Positions 1 through 7,400 of a stretch of DNA of 9,489 nucleotides are shown here, in pieces. The position numbers and the translations under genes are program-made. The stretch's first letter is position 1. Each line of letters begins with the position of its first letter. The notes below the pieces were generated by a model that saw only the letters and a program-made list of their open reading frames with translations, had not been told where the DNA came from and did no database searches. The DNA comes from Acidobacteriaceae bacterium (lineage in GTDB: Bacteria > Acidobacteriota > Terriglobia > Terriglobales > Acidobacteriaceae): positions 1 through 9,489 of the forward strand of contig JASHUH010000143.1 in assembly GCA_030040115.1 (NCBI GenBank). Direction: 5' to 3'.

Positions 1-236
1 AGGCTCAGCGCGTAGGCGATGGCCATGCGCACGATGGAGTAGAAGGCGTAGACGGGCAGGGCGGCGATGGAGCTGGAGATGGGAACGACGGGGACGGGCT
101 TGCTCAGCCAGTAAAGGCCGGTGCGGACGACGGCGAAAAACGCCGTGAGCGCGCAGGCGGCGATGCCGATGTCCATGAAGAACGGCCACGAGCGGAGGGT
201 AACCAGGGAACGGGCGAGGGGGTGAGCGAGCTTCAA
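1..236 (-). CDS. ABC transporter permease, N-terminal part (cut by window edge)
   Basis: This is the first 78 or so codons of an inner-membrane permease. I place the start at a TTG (236-234) whose last bases overlap the TGA stop of the upstream ATPase (TTGA), a usual arrangement for translational coupling. The first Met is residue 21 (ATG at 176), an alternative start. A hydrophobic segment spans about residues 17-45, followed by a periplasmic-looking linker with KPVPVVP and then the stretch ALPVYAFYSIVRMAIAYALS. An aromatic-rich segment leading into an R-M-x-x-A-Y-x-L-S motif is what I expect at the start of the transmembrane domain in permeases of the nitrate/sulfonate/bicarbonate (NitT/TauT) type. 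Permeases paired with ATPases of this kind are often double-length. The rest lies beyond position 1, so length, EAA loop and partner binding protein cannot be seen. Substrate is unknown. Confidence 0.75.
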   Translation of the reverse strand, partial: MKLAHPLARSLVTLRSWPFFMDIGIAACALTAFFAVVRTGLYWLSKPVPVVPISSSIAALPVYAFYSIVRMAIAYALS

Positions 237-1618
237 CGGACCGCCTCGCTTGGCGAGGCTTCCTCATCCTGGGCGTCGGGCAGAACAAAGCGGCGGCGGC
301 CGGCGTCGAAATCGAACAACTCCGCATACCGGCCCCAGGCCACGGCCGTCTCCATTTGGCGCTGCGATTCTTCCTCGCTGAACTGCTCGTCGAGCAGGTC
401 GAGGAAAAAATCCTCGGGAACGGTATGGTCGCTCTTGGACTCCAGGGCGCGGCGTATCTGGCGGAGGAGGAGAACATTGGAGACCGCGGCGTCGCGAAAA
501 ACCTCTTTTTGGCGGAGGATCTCGGAATTGGCGAACTCGGTTCCGTCGGAAGTGATGACGGCGTCGCCTTCCTCAACGGTGAGGAAGCCGAGCAACTGCG
601 CGGCGTCCACGATGGGCAGCAGGTCGTCGATTTCGAAGGCAAGATCGTCGGCGAGGCGATACATATCGTCCCGGCCGCCTTTGTCGAGGAGGAGTTCCAG
701 CAGGCCGGCGATGCCGCCGGGGCGCGCGTGCGGCAGCATCTGGTAGCGCATCTGCCGCTGGTCGCGCGGGCGCGGGCCGGTGGGCTGTGGGGCTTCGGCG
801 GGGGCGGTGTCGGGGCGGGTGAGGACCTTATAGATATAGTCCACCAGTTGCGTGAAGGGCTCGGATTTGCGCTCCCGCGGCTGCGATATCTGCACGCGGA
901 AGTCTGTGCGGATGCGGCCGGGATTGCGCCCCAGGACCACAATGCGGTCGGCCAGCAGCACCGCTTCCTCGATATTGTGGGTGACCAGGAAGATGGCCTT
1001 GGTGGGCATGGTTTTTTTGGCCCACAACTCCAGCAGTTCGCTGCGCAGGTTTTCGGCGGTGAGCACGTCGAGGGCGGAGAAGGGCTCGTCCATGAAAAGC
1101 ACCTCCGGCTCCACAACCAGGGCGCGAGCAAAGCCGACGCGTTGCTTCATGCCGCCGGAGAGCTCCTTGGGATAAGCGGCCTCAAAACCGTCCAAGCCCA
1201 CTGTGTCGAGCATTTTGAGGCTGCGCTCGCGGCGCTCTTCGGGAGCAACCCCGCGAGCCTGCAGAGGCGCCTCGACGTTCTGCAGGACCGTGAGCCAGGG
1301 AAAAAGGGCAAAACTCTGGAAGACGATGGAGACATTGACCTCCGCCTCGGCGATGGGCTTGCCGTGCCAGTAGACCCGGCCGGCCGTGGGGGTGGATAGC
1401 CCGGTGAGCATGCGCAGCATGGTGGATTTGCCGGAGCCCGAGGGGCCGAGCAGGGCGAGGATTTCTCCGGGCAGGATGCTGAGGTTGGTCGCGGAGATGA
1501 CCTGGATGCGGTTTTCGCTGGGCTGAGCGTAGTATTTCTCGATGCCCTCGGCGCGAATGATGGCTTCGGCTGCCGGCGCCGGCGTCGCGGTTTCGTTGAA
1601 GATGCCCGCTTGCTGCAT
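233..1618 (-). CDS. ABC transporter ATP-binding protein with AAA-associated C-terminal domain (NitT/TauT type)
   Basis: This 461-residue cytoplasmic ATPase should power the coupled permease downstream. The nucleotide-binding domain covers about residues 20-270: Walker A GPSGSGKST (58-66), Q-loop Q101, signature LSGGMKQR (153-160), Walker B VLFMDEP (173-179) and H-loop His214 in LVTHNIEEA. All key residues are present. The sequence IVFQSFALFPWLTVLQNVE and RIVVLGRNPGRI are typical of nitrate/sulfonate/taurine importer ATPases. After a proline-rich linker (about 270-290) comes a second domain (about 295-447) with GLLELL, DDLLPIVDAAQLLGF and an acidic helical tail, which I read as the AAA-associated C-terminal domain found on some of these ATPases. 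An upstream in-frame start would add 39 residues, but ATG 1618 has a strong Shine-Dalgarno sequence and fits the family N-terminus. No binding protein is visible, so the substrate cannot be named. Confidence 0.9.
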   Translation of the reverse strand: MQQAGIFNETATPAPAAEAIIRAEGIEKYYAQPSENRIQVISATNLSILPGEILALLGPSGSGKSTMLRMLTGLSTPTAGRVYWHGKPIAEAEVNVSIVFQSFALFPWLTVLQNVEAPLQARGVAPEERRERSLKMLDTVGLDGFEAAYPKELSGGMKQRVGFARALVVEPEVLFMDEPFSALDVLTAENLRSELLELWAKKTMPTKAIFLVTHNIEEAVLLADRIVVLGRNPGRIRTDFRVQISQPRERKSEPFTQLVDYIYKVLTRPDTAPAEAPQPTGPRPRDQRQMRYQMLPHARPGGIAGLLELLLDKGGRDDMYRLADDLAFEIDDLLPIVDAAQLLGFLTVEEGDAVITSDGTEFANSEILRQKEVFRDAAVSNVLLLRQIRRALESKSDHTVPEDFFLDLLDEQFSEEESQRQMETAVAWGRYAELFDFDAGRRRFVLPDAQDEEASPSEAVR

Positions 1619-1625
1619 TGGTGCG

Positions 1626-1632
1626 CCTCTCC
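1626..1632 (-). promoter_or_regulatory. Shine-Dalgarno site fixing the ATPase start
   Basis: On the minus strand GGAGAGG lies 7 bases before ATG 1618. The two upstream in-frame ATGs (1645 and 1735) have no comparable site, so this motif decides the 461-residue version over the 500-residue one. Confidence 0.7.
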
Positions 1633-1743
1633 GCTGAGGTTTCATGATCCGGACCGGATGCGGTTCGTTTTTTGCTTGGACGGCGTCTTCGTCTTGCGCC
1701 CCGGTATATCCTGGTTTTTGTAGGGCAAAATACACCCTCTGAC

Positions 1744-1783
1744 GCCTCCCCTGAAGAGTAGCGGGGAGGCCGGTGGGGCAGGC
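1744..1783 (-). promoter_or_regulatory. GC-rich hairpin with alternative pairing in the ABC operon leader
   Basis: GCCTCCCC (1744-1751) and GGGGAGGC (1763-1770) form a perfect 8-bp stem around an 11-base loop. A second copy of the right arm, GGGGCAGGC (1775-1783), can pair with the same left arm with a one-base bulge, so two mutually exclusive hairpins are possible. The site is about 125 bp upstream of the ATPase start, inside its probable 5' leader, and about 45 bp upstream of the rightward promoter. It could be an RNA attenuator-type element or a DNA operator. I recognise no riboswitch class in it. Confidence 0.4.
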
Positions 1784-1826
1784 TTTTTGCGGCTGCGTCG
1801 GCCGATCCTCAGGCTGGATCCGGGAC

Positions 1827-1855
1827 TTGACGCCATCCGCTTGTGCAAGTATAGA
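1827..1855 (+). promoter_or_regulatory. sigma70-like promoter for the response regulator gene
   Basis: TTGACG (1827-1832) and TATAGA (1850-1855) are separated by exactly 17 bases; the -35 matches consensus at 5 of 6 positions and the -10 at 4 of 6. The predicted start of transcription is about 1862, giving a leader of about 220 bases to ATG 2086. No other gene on this strand lies in between. Confidence 0.55.
1848..1853 (-). promoter_or_regulatory. possible -10 element for the ABC operon, overlapping the opposite promoter
   Basis: Read on the minus strand this is TATACT, 5 of 6 matches to the -10 consensus. It overlaps the rightward -10 (1850-1855) by four bases. No good -35 sits at the right distance (CCTGAA or ACCTGA only), so this is tentative. 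If used, the ABC leader would be about 220 bases and would contain the 1744-1783 hairpin. Confidence 0.25.
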
Positions 1856-2085
1856 TTCGGCGCGTTGATTTCAGGTGAATCGGGACCGGCGAGAGTCGAG
1901 ACATCTTCCCGGTCTTCCGTTTCCAAACCCCGATCCGATGGGCGCGATTTTACGGAACCCGGAAAACGTCTAAGCCGAGCGTATCATCGAACATAGGCAA
2001 CTGAGAAGAGATGTCCGCCCTTCCACTGCCGGGTAGTAGCGCCGATAAATCCGATTTCGCCAGCTCGACGAGCCGTCAGGAGAGT

Positions 2086-2457
2086 ATGTCCGAAAATTCC
2101 CATCGACCCAGAGTTCTGGTTGCCGACGATGAACGGGTGATTGCCGACACGTTGGCGATGATCCTGAACCAAAGTGGCTTTGAGGCGCGCGCCGTGTATT
2201 CCGGCGAGCGCGCCCTCGAATTGGCGCCGGCCTTCGAGCCGGACATGCTCATTTCCGACGTCATTATGGCGGACCTGAATGGAATCGACGCCGCCATTCG
2301 CATCCGCGAAATTCTGCCGAAGATCAAAATTCTGTTGTTTTCCGGGCAGGCGGCGACGGCCGATCTGCTCGAGAAAGCCCGCGCCCACGGCCACGAGTTT
2401 GAAATTCTGGCCAAGCCGGTCCATCCCCAGGATCTGCTGAGCAGGTTGCGGGCTTAG
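2086..2457 (+). CDS. stand-alone CheY-like response regulator receiver protein
   Basis: This 123-residue cytoplasmic protein consists of a single receiver (REC) domain. It would be phosphorylated by a histidine kinase and act by binding a partner, since no output domain follows. Visible landmarks: acidic pocket D14-D15-E16 in VLVADDE, phospho-acceptor D58 in LISDVIM, the switch Ser86 in LLFSGQ and the conserved Lys110 in ILAKPV. I chose ATG 2086 because the REC fold begins about eight residues later and AGGAG (2078-2082) precedes it, though only 3 bases away. An in-frame ATG at 2011 would add 25 low-complexity residues and has no better ribosome site. It appears monocistronic from the promoter at 1827-1855. 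No kinase is in the window, and its convergent neighbour is a PilT-like ATPase, so a motility role is only a guess. Confidence 0.88.
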   Translation: MSENSHRPRVLVADDERVIADTLAMILNQSGFEARAVYSGERALELAPAFEPDMLISDVIMADLNGIDAAIRIREILPKIKILLFSGQAATADLLEKARAHGHEFEILAKPVHPQDLLSRLRA

Positions 2458-2462
2458 CCAAC

Positions 2463-2507
2463 GGCGCGCTCATCTTGCCCCTGGGCGACGCAATTCTTCT
2501 GCGCGCC
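2463..2507 (+). other. inverted repeat just after the response regulator gene
   Basis: GGCGCGC (2463-2469) is matched by GCGCGCC (2501-2507) across a 31-base loop that itself holds the short palindrome GCCCCTGGGC (2477-2486). The structure starts 6 bases after the response regulator stop. No T-run follows, so it is not a standard intrinsic terminator, but it could stabilise the mRNA 3' end. Confidence 0.25.
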
Positions 2508-2584
2508 AAGTTGACGTCGCACAGCCAATCGCTGTCCCTGGAATCTTCTCCATCTCCCGATCCTTGAATCGTCTCCTTATCCTG

Positions 2585-2610
2585 GCCGGGGATATAACCG
2601 GCGCGATTTT
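2585..2610 (+). terminator. weak candidate intrinsic terminator for the response regulator
   Basis: GCCGG (2585-2589) and CCGGC (2598-2602) form a 5-bp stem with an 8-base loop, followed a few bases later by TTTT (2607-2610). The stem is short and the T-run is offset, so this is only a possible terminator. Confidence 0.22.
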
Positions 2611-2651
2611 CATTTCGCCGTGCCTATCGATTTTCATTTCGCTGCGCCCAT
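2604..2651. repeat. two-copy 24-bp tandem repeat
   Basis: The 24-bp units 2604-2627 and 2628-2651 each begin CGATTTTCATTTCGC and differ at 3 positions. A third unit starts with CGA but does not continue. They sit between convergent genes. Two adjacent copies with no spacer exclude a CRISPR array. The function is unknown. Confidence 0.8.
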
Positions 2652-2714
2652 CGACGCGCCGCATCCCTGCGTTCGCAGTGGGCGCACTATCTCCGAATCG
2701 CTCGCGCGATCGCT

Positions 2715-3851
2715 TTATAAGGCGAGATGGCGCTGCAGGTCTTCAGGATGGTGCGCGTGATCGATGGCCGTCTCGCGCCCGACGCGCCCACTACGGACCA
2801 ACTCTGCCAGGGACTGTTCCATGGTCATCATCCCTTCGGATTTGGCCGTTTCAATATGGGCGCGAAGCTGGTGGTCATCTCCGCGACGAAGGAGATTACG
2901 GATCGCGTGGGTAGCCAGCATGATCTCGACAGCGGGATAGCGCCCCGCCCCGTTCGATGCCGGTATGAGCCGCTGCGAGATGATGGCCAGCAGCGCCAAT
3001 GAAAGTTGTTGCCGTATCTGGGACTGATAAGTCGATGGAAAAATATCGAGAATGCGCAGCACCGTCTGCGCCGCGTCATTGGTGTGCAGAGAACTTAGAA
3101 CCAGATGTCCCGTTTCAGCGGCCGTCAGCGCGGCCGCCATCGTCTCGCTGTCACGCATCTCGCCGATCAGAATCACATCGGGGTCTTGCCGTAGCGCCGA
3201 GCGTACGGCTTGAGCGAAGGTCGGCGTATCCTGCCCCAATTCGATTTGCTCCACGATGGAGCTGCGGTTGGCATGCTGGAATTCGATCGGATCCTCAATG
3301 GCGATGATGTGATCGCGTCGGCGGCTGTTAATCAGGTCGATCAGACCGGCAAGGGTAGAGCTTTTTCCACTGCCGGTGGGCCCGGTGACAAGCACAAGAC
3401 CCTGGCGGCGCTCTCCCAGAAGCGCCACTCCGGCCGGCAAGTGAAGCGACTCGAGGGAAGGCGCTTGTTCCGGAAGAAGGCGAATTGCGGCTGCAAGCGT
3501 GCCGCGCTGGTAGTGATAATTGGCCCTGAACCTCCCAATTGCCTTTCGTACAAAACAGAAATCGAGAGATCTTCTGGCTTGCAGCTCCGCCAACTGGTCC
3601 GGGGTCAACATGGGCAGCAGAATGCTGCGCAATTCAGCCGACGATAAAGATTGCCCGATCTCCCCGCTAAGAGCGCCATTCACCCGCAGAATGGCCGGTG
3701 AGTTGGCGACCAAAAGGAGATCGGACGCCCGGCGCTGGACTGCCACGGTCAGAAAACGGTCGAGCAATTTGATCTCGTCCGCTTTGGATTCCTTCGCCGA
3801 ACGATTTACTTGCTCGACGAGCCGCGTCAATTCGCCATCGTATTCAGCCAT
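2715..3851 (-). CDS. pilT: PilT-family type IV pilus retraction ATPase
   Basis: This 378-residue protein belongs to the secretion/pilus ATPase superfamily, whose PilT branch forms a cytoplasmic hexamer that depolymerises type IV pili. The N-terminal PAS-like domain covers about residues 27-135 (RRASDLLLVANSPAILRVNG). The ATPase core has Walker A GPTGSGKSST (157-166), Asp box IIAIEDPIEF (182-191), Walker B DVILIGEMRD (225-234) and His box TGHLVLSSLHTN (247-258). AIRNLLRR (316-323) corresponds to the PilT retraction motif AIRNLIRE, and GMMTMEQSLAELV (340-352) to the usual C-terminal region. It is about 30 residues longer than typical PilT, mostly at the N-terminus. ATG 3851 is the first canonical start but has no Shine-Dalgarno site, and the frame stays open about 47 codons further upstream. 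No other pilus gene is adjacent, so PilT versus PilU or a paralogue remains open. Confidence 0.88.
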   Translation of the reverse strand: MAEYDGELTRLVEQVNRSAKESKADEIKLLDRFLTVAVQRRASDLLLVANSPAILRVNGALSGEIGQSLSSAELRSILLPMLTPDQLAELQARRSLDFCFVRKAIGRFRANYHYQRGTLAAAIRLLPEQAPSLESLHLPAGVALLGERRQGLVLVTGPTGSGKSSTLAGLIDLINSRRRDHIIAIEDPIEFQHANRSSIVEQIELGQDTPTFAQAVRSALRQDPDVILIGEMRDSETMAAALTAAETGHLVLSSLHTNDAAQTVLRILDIFPSTYQSQIRQQLSLALLAIISQRLIPASNGAGRYPAVEIMLATHAIRNLLRRGDDHQLRAHIETAKSEGMMTMEQSLAELVRSGRVGRETAIDHAHHPEDLQRHLAL

Positions 3852-4328
3852 AGTCAGCTTGTAGAGGGAAGCCTGAGAGAGTTCTTCCTGTCTTTTGTTG
3901 TTTCGATCGATGCCAGCCTGAGCGAGAACTCGGAATAGATCGTCGGGGGGTCCGGAGCAAAGCCTGGCGCCGGATTCTGTTCGCCCTTTCCTTTTTCAGG
4001 ACGCGTTGTGGAATGCTTTCGCTCGAAACGCTGCGATCGTCGCAATCAGATTACGCGCAGGGAGGCGAGAAATCCAGACCGCCCGCTGCGCCGCCTTTTC
4101 TGCGGCGGCCAGATCGGCACAGAAAGGGAAATGTGCGGAATGCGTCCCCAAGGCCCATCATCCATGCCATGCCAGGGTTCCGGCGAGGGGTGACCTGTTG
4201 CTCTGCCACTTCCAATATCTGTAAGAACTTCAAAGGATCCGCTATGGGATTTCATATTATCGCCGGCTCGCCGCCGGGTTGAGCGCCTCCCCCCAACCGT
4301 AGAATGACCTCCCTCTCACACCAAAGGC
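3852..4328. other. intergenic stretch without a recognisable gene
   Basis: Several short open frames cross this stretch on both strands, but none has a convincing start, domain or composition. On the minus strand the pilT frame stays open to a TGA near 3990 and reads plausibly as protein, without an ATG, GTG or TTG. A 6-bp hairpin CGCCGC/GCGGCG sits at 4089-4107. A very weak minus-strand promoter candidate (TTGCTC at 3960-3955, TATTCC at 3937-3932, 17 bases apart) could serve pilT. Confidence 0.5.
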
Positions 4329-4358
4329 TTGACAACAACTTAAAGGTTTCAGTATTAT
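4329..4358 (+). promoter_or_regulatory. strong sigma70-like promoter for the outer-membrane receptor gene
   Basis: A perfect TTGACA -35 (4329-4334) is followed after 18 bases by TATTAT (4353-4358), 5 of 6 matches to the -10 consensus. Transcription should begin near 4365, giving a 5' UTR of about 98 bases. This is the best promoter match in the window. Confidence 0.7.
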
Positions 4359-4406
4359 GCTTTCGCTTCACCTTTCAACGTTTATCGAACCAGCGAACTT
4401 GGGCTT

Positions 4407-4425
4407 GAGCATGACGTCCATGCTC
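4407..4425 (+). promoter_or_regulatory. perfect hairpin in the receptor 5' UTR
   Basis: GAGCATG (4407-4413) and CATGCTC (4419-4425) form a perfect 7-bp stem with a 5-base loop (ACGTC). It lies about 42 bases after the predicted transcription start and 28 bases before the ribosome site. A second palindrome, GTGCGCAC (4433-4440), follows. There is no T-run, so this is not a terminator; it could be an operator for a repressor or an mRNA-stabilising stem. Confidence 0.5.
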
Positions 4426-4452
4426 TGCCTCAGTGCGCACAACCTTTATTTT

Positions 4453-4458
4453 GGAGGG
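4453..4458 (+). promoter_or_regulatory. Shine-Dalgarno site fixing the receptor start
   Basis: GGAGGG stands 4 bases before ATG 4463. It rules out the upstream in-frame GTG at 4433, which would add 10 residues ahead of the signal peptide and has no such site. Confidence 0.75.
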
Positions 4459-4462
4459 CAAT

Positions 4463-7400
4463 ATGTTGACTCGAATGCCAGAGTCTGGCAGGAGACTCTC
4501 CCACAGCCGTTGCCTCAGCGCCACCAGGTTGGCCCTGTGGATAGCGGTTGTGGCTCTGCCGCTTCTGCTGTTTTCGGGGATGCGACTCAACGCGCAAACC
4601 AGCACCATCACCGGAACCGTCGTGGATCCATCGGGCGCCGTAGTGGTGGGGGCCCATGTGCAAATCTTCAACGCGGCGACGGGCGGCCTGACCCGCGAAA
4701 CCACGAGCAACGCAACCGGGGCCTTCCAGTTGCTGCCGTTGCTGGCGGGAACCTACAACATCAAGATCACCGCCCAAGGCATGCAGGAATTTGACCGCAA
4801 CGGGATCGTGCTCGATCAGGACCAGCAACTCGGCCTCGGCGAGTTCCGGCTGTCTCTCGGCCAGACCACGCAAACCGTCACGGTATCGAGTGTGACCCCA
4901 ACCATCGACACCACCAGCTCCAATAACGCGGCCGTCATCGATCAGCGCCAGGTAGTCGAGCAACCGCTGAACGGGCGCGACTTCGAGTCGCTGCTGACCA
5001 CCACCGCCGGCGTGGTGACGAACAACTCCTCGCAATTCCGCCTGGTGTTCAACGAGACCGACGACTTTTACGTGAACGGAATGCGCGGCACGAACAACAA
5101 CTTCTTCCTCGATGGCATCATCAACACCGACATCGGGGCCAACGACGGCGAGTACACTGACCTGAGCATCGACGCCGTGGGCGAATTCAAGACCCTGACC
5201 GGCAACTACGACGCCGAATACGGCCGCAACCCGGGGGTCATGATTCTGGTGAACACCAAGAGCGGCGGTCAGCAGTTCCATGGCACGCTTTATGAATTCA
5301 ATCGCAACACCGACTACGACGCCAATAGCTGGTTTAACAACCAGGAAGGCCTTGCGCGCTCGATTTTGAGCTTCAACCAGTTCGGCGGCAATGTCGGCGG
5401 ATACATTCCGCTTCCGAAGATTTCGCCGCGCAGCAACAAGAAGGCGTTCTTCTTTTTCAACTACGAAGGCACGCGGGCCAGCCGTCCCAATGGTGGAACC
5501 TATTACACCATGCCTGATCCGGAGATGCTGGGTCTGACTACCTCAGGCTCCGCATTGGGATACGCGGACCTTGCGCCGATGTACCGCCAAGGGCCGATGT
5601 GCACCTATTACAACGGTGGGCCCGCGGGCGTCTGTACGCCCATCATCGTTTCGGGATACCAGAGCGATCCGCAAACGAACTCGGCGCAATTACCGGCTGG
5701 CGAGGTGCAAAACGGACAAGCCTTCGTTCCCGGAACGGTCACGTATGACGCCGCCGGCGAGGTGACGGGCGGCACGCCGATCGCCGACAACGTAATTCCA
5801 GGGTCTGACTTCAACACGCAGTACGCGGCGATGATCGACCAAATCTCGCCGGGGTACAAGGGTAATTTCAATCGGCCTCTGTACAACAACGGGTACGGCG
5901 ATGAAGAACAGGTGAACTTCCAGGACACCTACGTGTTCTACAAGAACCAGTACGCTGCCCGCATCGATTACACCTTTGGTCCGAAAGCCAGCGCATTCTT
6001 CCGTTATGTCGACGACCGGCAAGAGGAACACGAAGGTTTTGGCATCTTTTCCGGGCCAAGCTTTCCAATCATTCCTCTCTACCGGCAGAAACCTGGCAAG
6101 AGCTGGGCTTGGGAGCTGACCAATGTCATCTCCCCGACCATGACCAATGAAGTGTCGGTGGGCTGGCTGCACTTGACGCAGGACGTCAACATTGTGCCTG
6201 GCACGCCCCAGTCCGCTTACAGCAAGGCAACGCAGGGCTGGACAATCCCGGACCTCTATTCCTCGACCAACACACACGGAATTGCGCCCTCGCTTGCCGA
6301 CGGCACGTACGTCAGCACCGGCGTCTTCCCGCCGGGCTGGATTTCCACCGGCAACACCCTGGTGGCCAACGACGACGTGTCGAAGGTATGGAAAAGCCAC
6401 CTCTTCAAGTTCGGAATCCTGCTGGACCTGAACGAAAACGGCCAGGAAGGCACCTGGCAGGAGAACGTGGCCCTGAACTTTGCGCCCAGCAGCGAGAACT
6501 CGCTGAATTCCAACAACGGCATGGCCAACATGTTGCTGGGAAACGCGACCACAACCAGCCAAACCAACGCCTTTGTCTACGGCCATTTCCACATGTATCA
6601 GTATGAGGGCTACGCGCAGGATACCTGGAAAGTGGCGCCAAGATGGACTCTCGACTATGGCGTTCGTTACCAGTTCCTTGGCCCCACGTACACCACGGGC
6701 CAATACCACCAGTATTACTTTGAGCCGGACTTCTATCTGCCCAGCCAGGCGGTATCCATCAATACCGCGCCGAACACCCCCGGCCAGCCTCCAACGCAGG
6801 GATCGATCATTCCCAATAGCGGCAATCCCTACAACGGGATGGTCAGGGAAGGAACTGACGGTTTGCCCAGGGGCGGAATGGATTTCCGCTATGACAATGT
6901 CGGACCGCGCTTCGGCTTTGCCTGGGATGTCTTCGGGACTGGCAAAACCGCTGTTCGCGGCGGCTATGGCGTCTTCTACGAGCGCTATCAGCAAAATACG
7001 TTTAACTTCGGCGGCATCAGCAATCCGCCCAACGTGTACACGCCGACGATCTATGGCGGCAACATCGCCAACATCTCAACTTCGGAAGTGAATGGAGCTC
7101 CTTTGACTCCGTCGGGTGGGGTGCTGACGGTTTTGCAAAAGGGCATGATACCCACAACTACCGGTTATAACCTCGGCCTCGAACAGGCGTTGCCGCACAA
7201 CTTTGCGTTCACCGCCTCCTACGTCGGCAACCAGTCCCGGCACCAGATTTACTTGTACGAAATGGAGCAGTTGCCGCTGGGGTACACAAACGTGATCAAC
7301 CCGACCATTTTGGGCACGGTGAACAACGTGACCAATGCCATTCTGCCCTACCTGGGCTACAGCTCCATCATTCAGACCGTGATGGGCGCGAGCTCCGGCT

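Noticed and set aside
356..1399. 347-codon open frame on the plus strand
   Set aside because: It lies antisense within the ABC ATPase, whose motifs are unambiguous; long opposite-strand frames are expected at this GC content.
1744..1788. Hairpin followed by TTTTT on the plus strand as an intrinsic terminator
   Set aside because: The T-run is 13 bases from the stem and no plus-strand gene ends upstream; a leader or operator role fits better.
2011..2085. Longer response regulator start at ATG 2011
   Set aside because: It adds 25 low-complexity residues outside the receiver fold with no better ribosome site; ATG 2086 gives the usual family N-terminus.
2604..2651. CRISPR array
   Set aside because: Only two directly adjacent units with no spacers and no cas genes.
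4430..5281. 283-codon open frame on the minus strand
   Set aside because: It is antisense to the receptor gene and rich in Val, Gly and His, as typical of shadow frames.
5690..6994. 434-codon open frame on the minus strand
   Set aside because: It is antisense to the receptor barrel; no recognisable domain and shadow-like composition.
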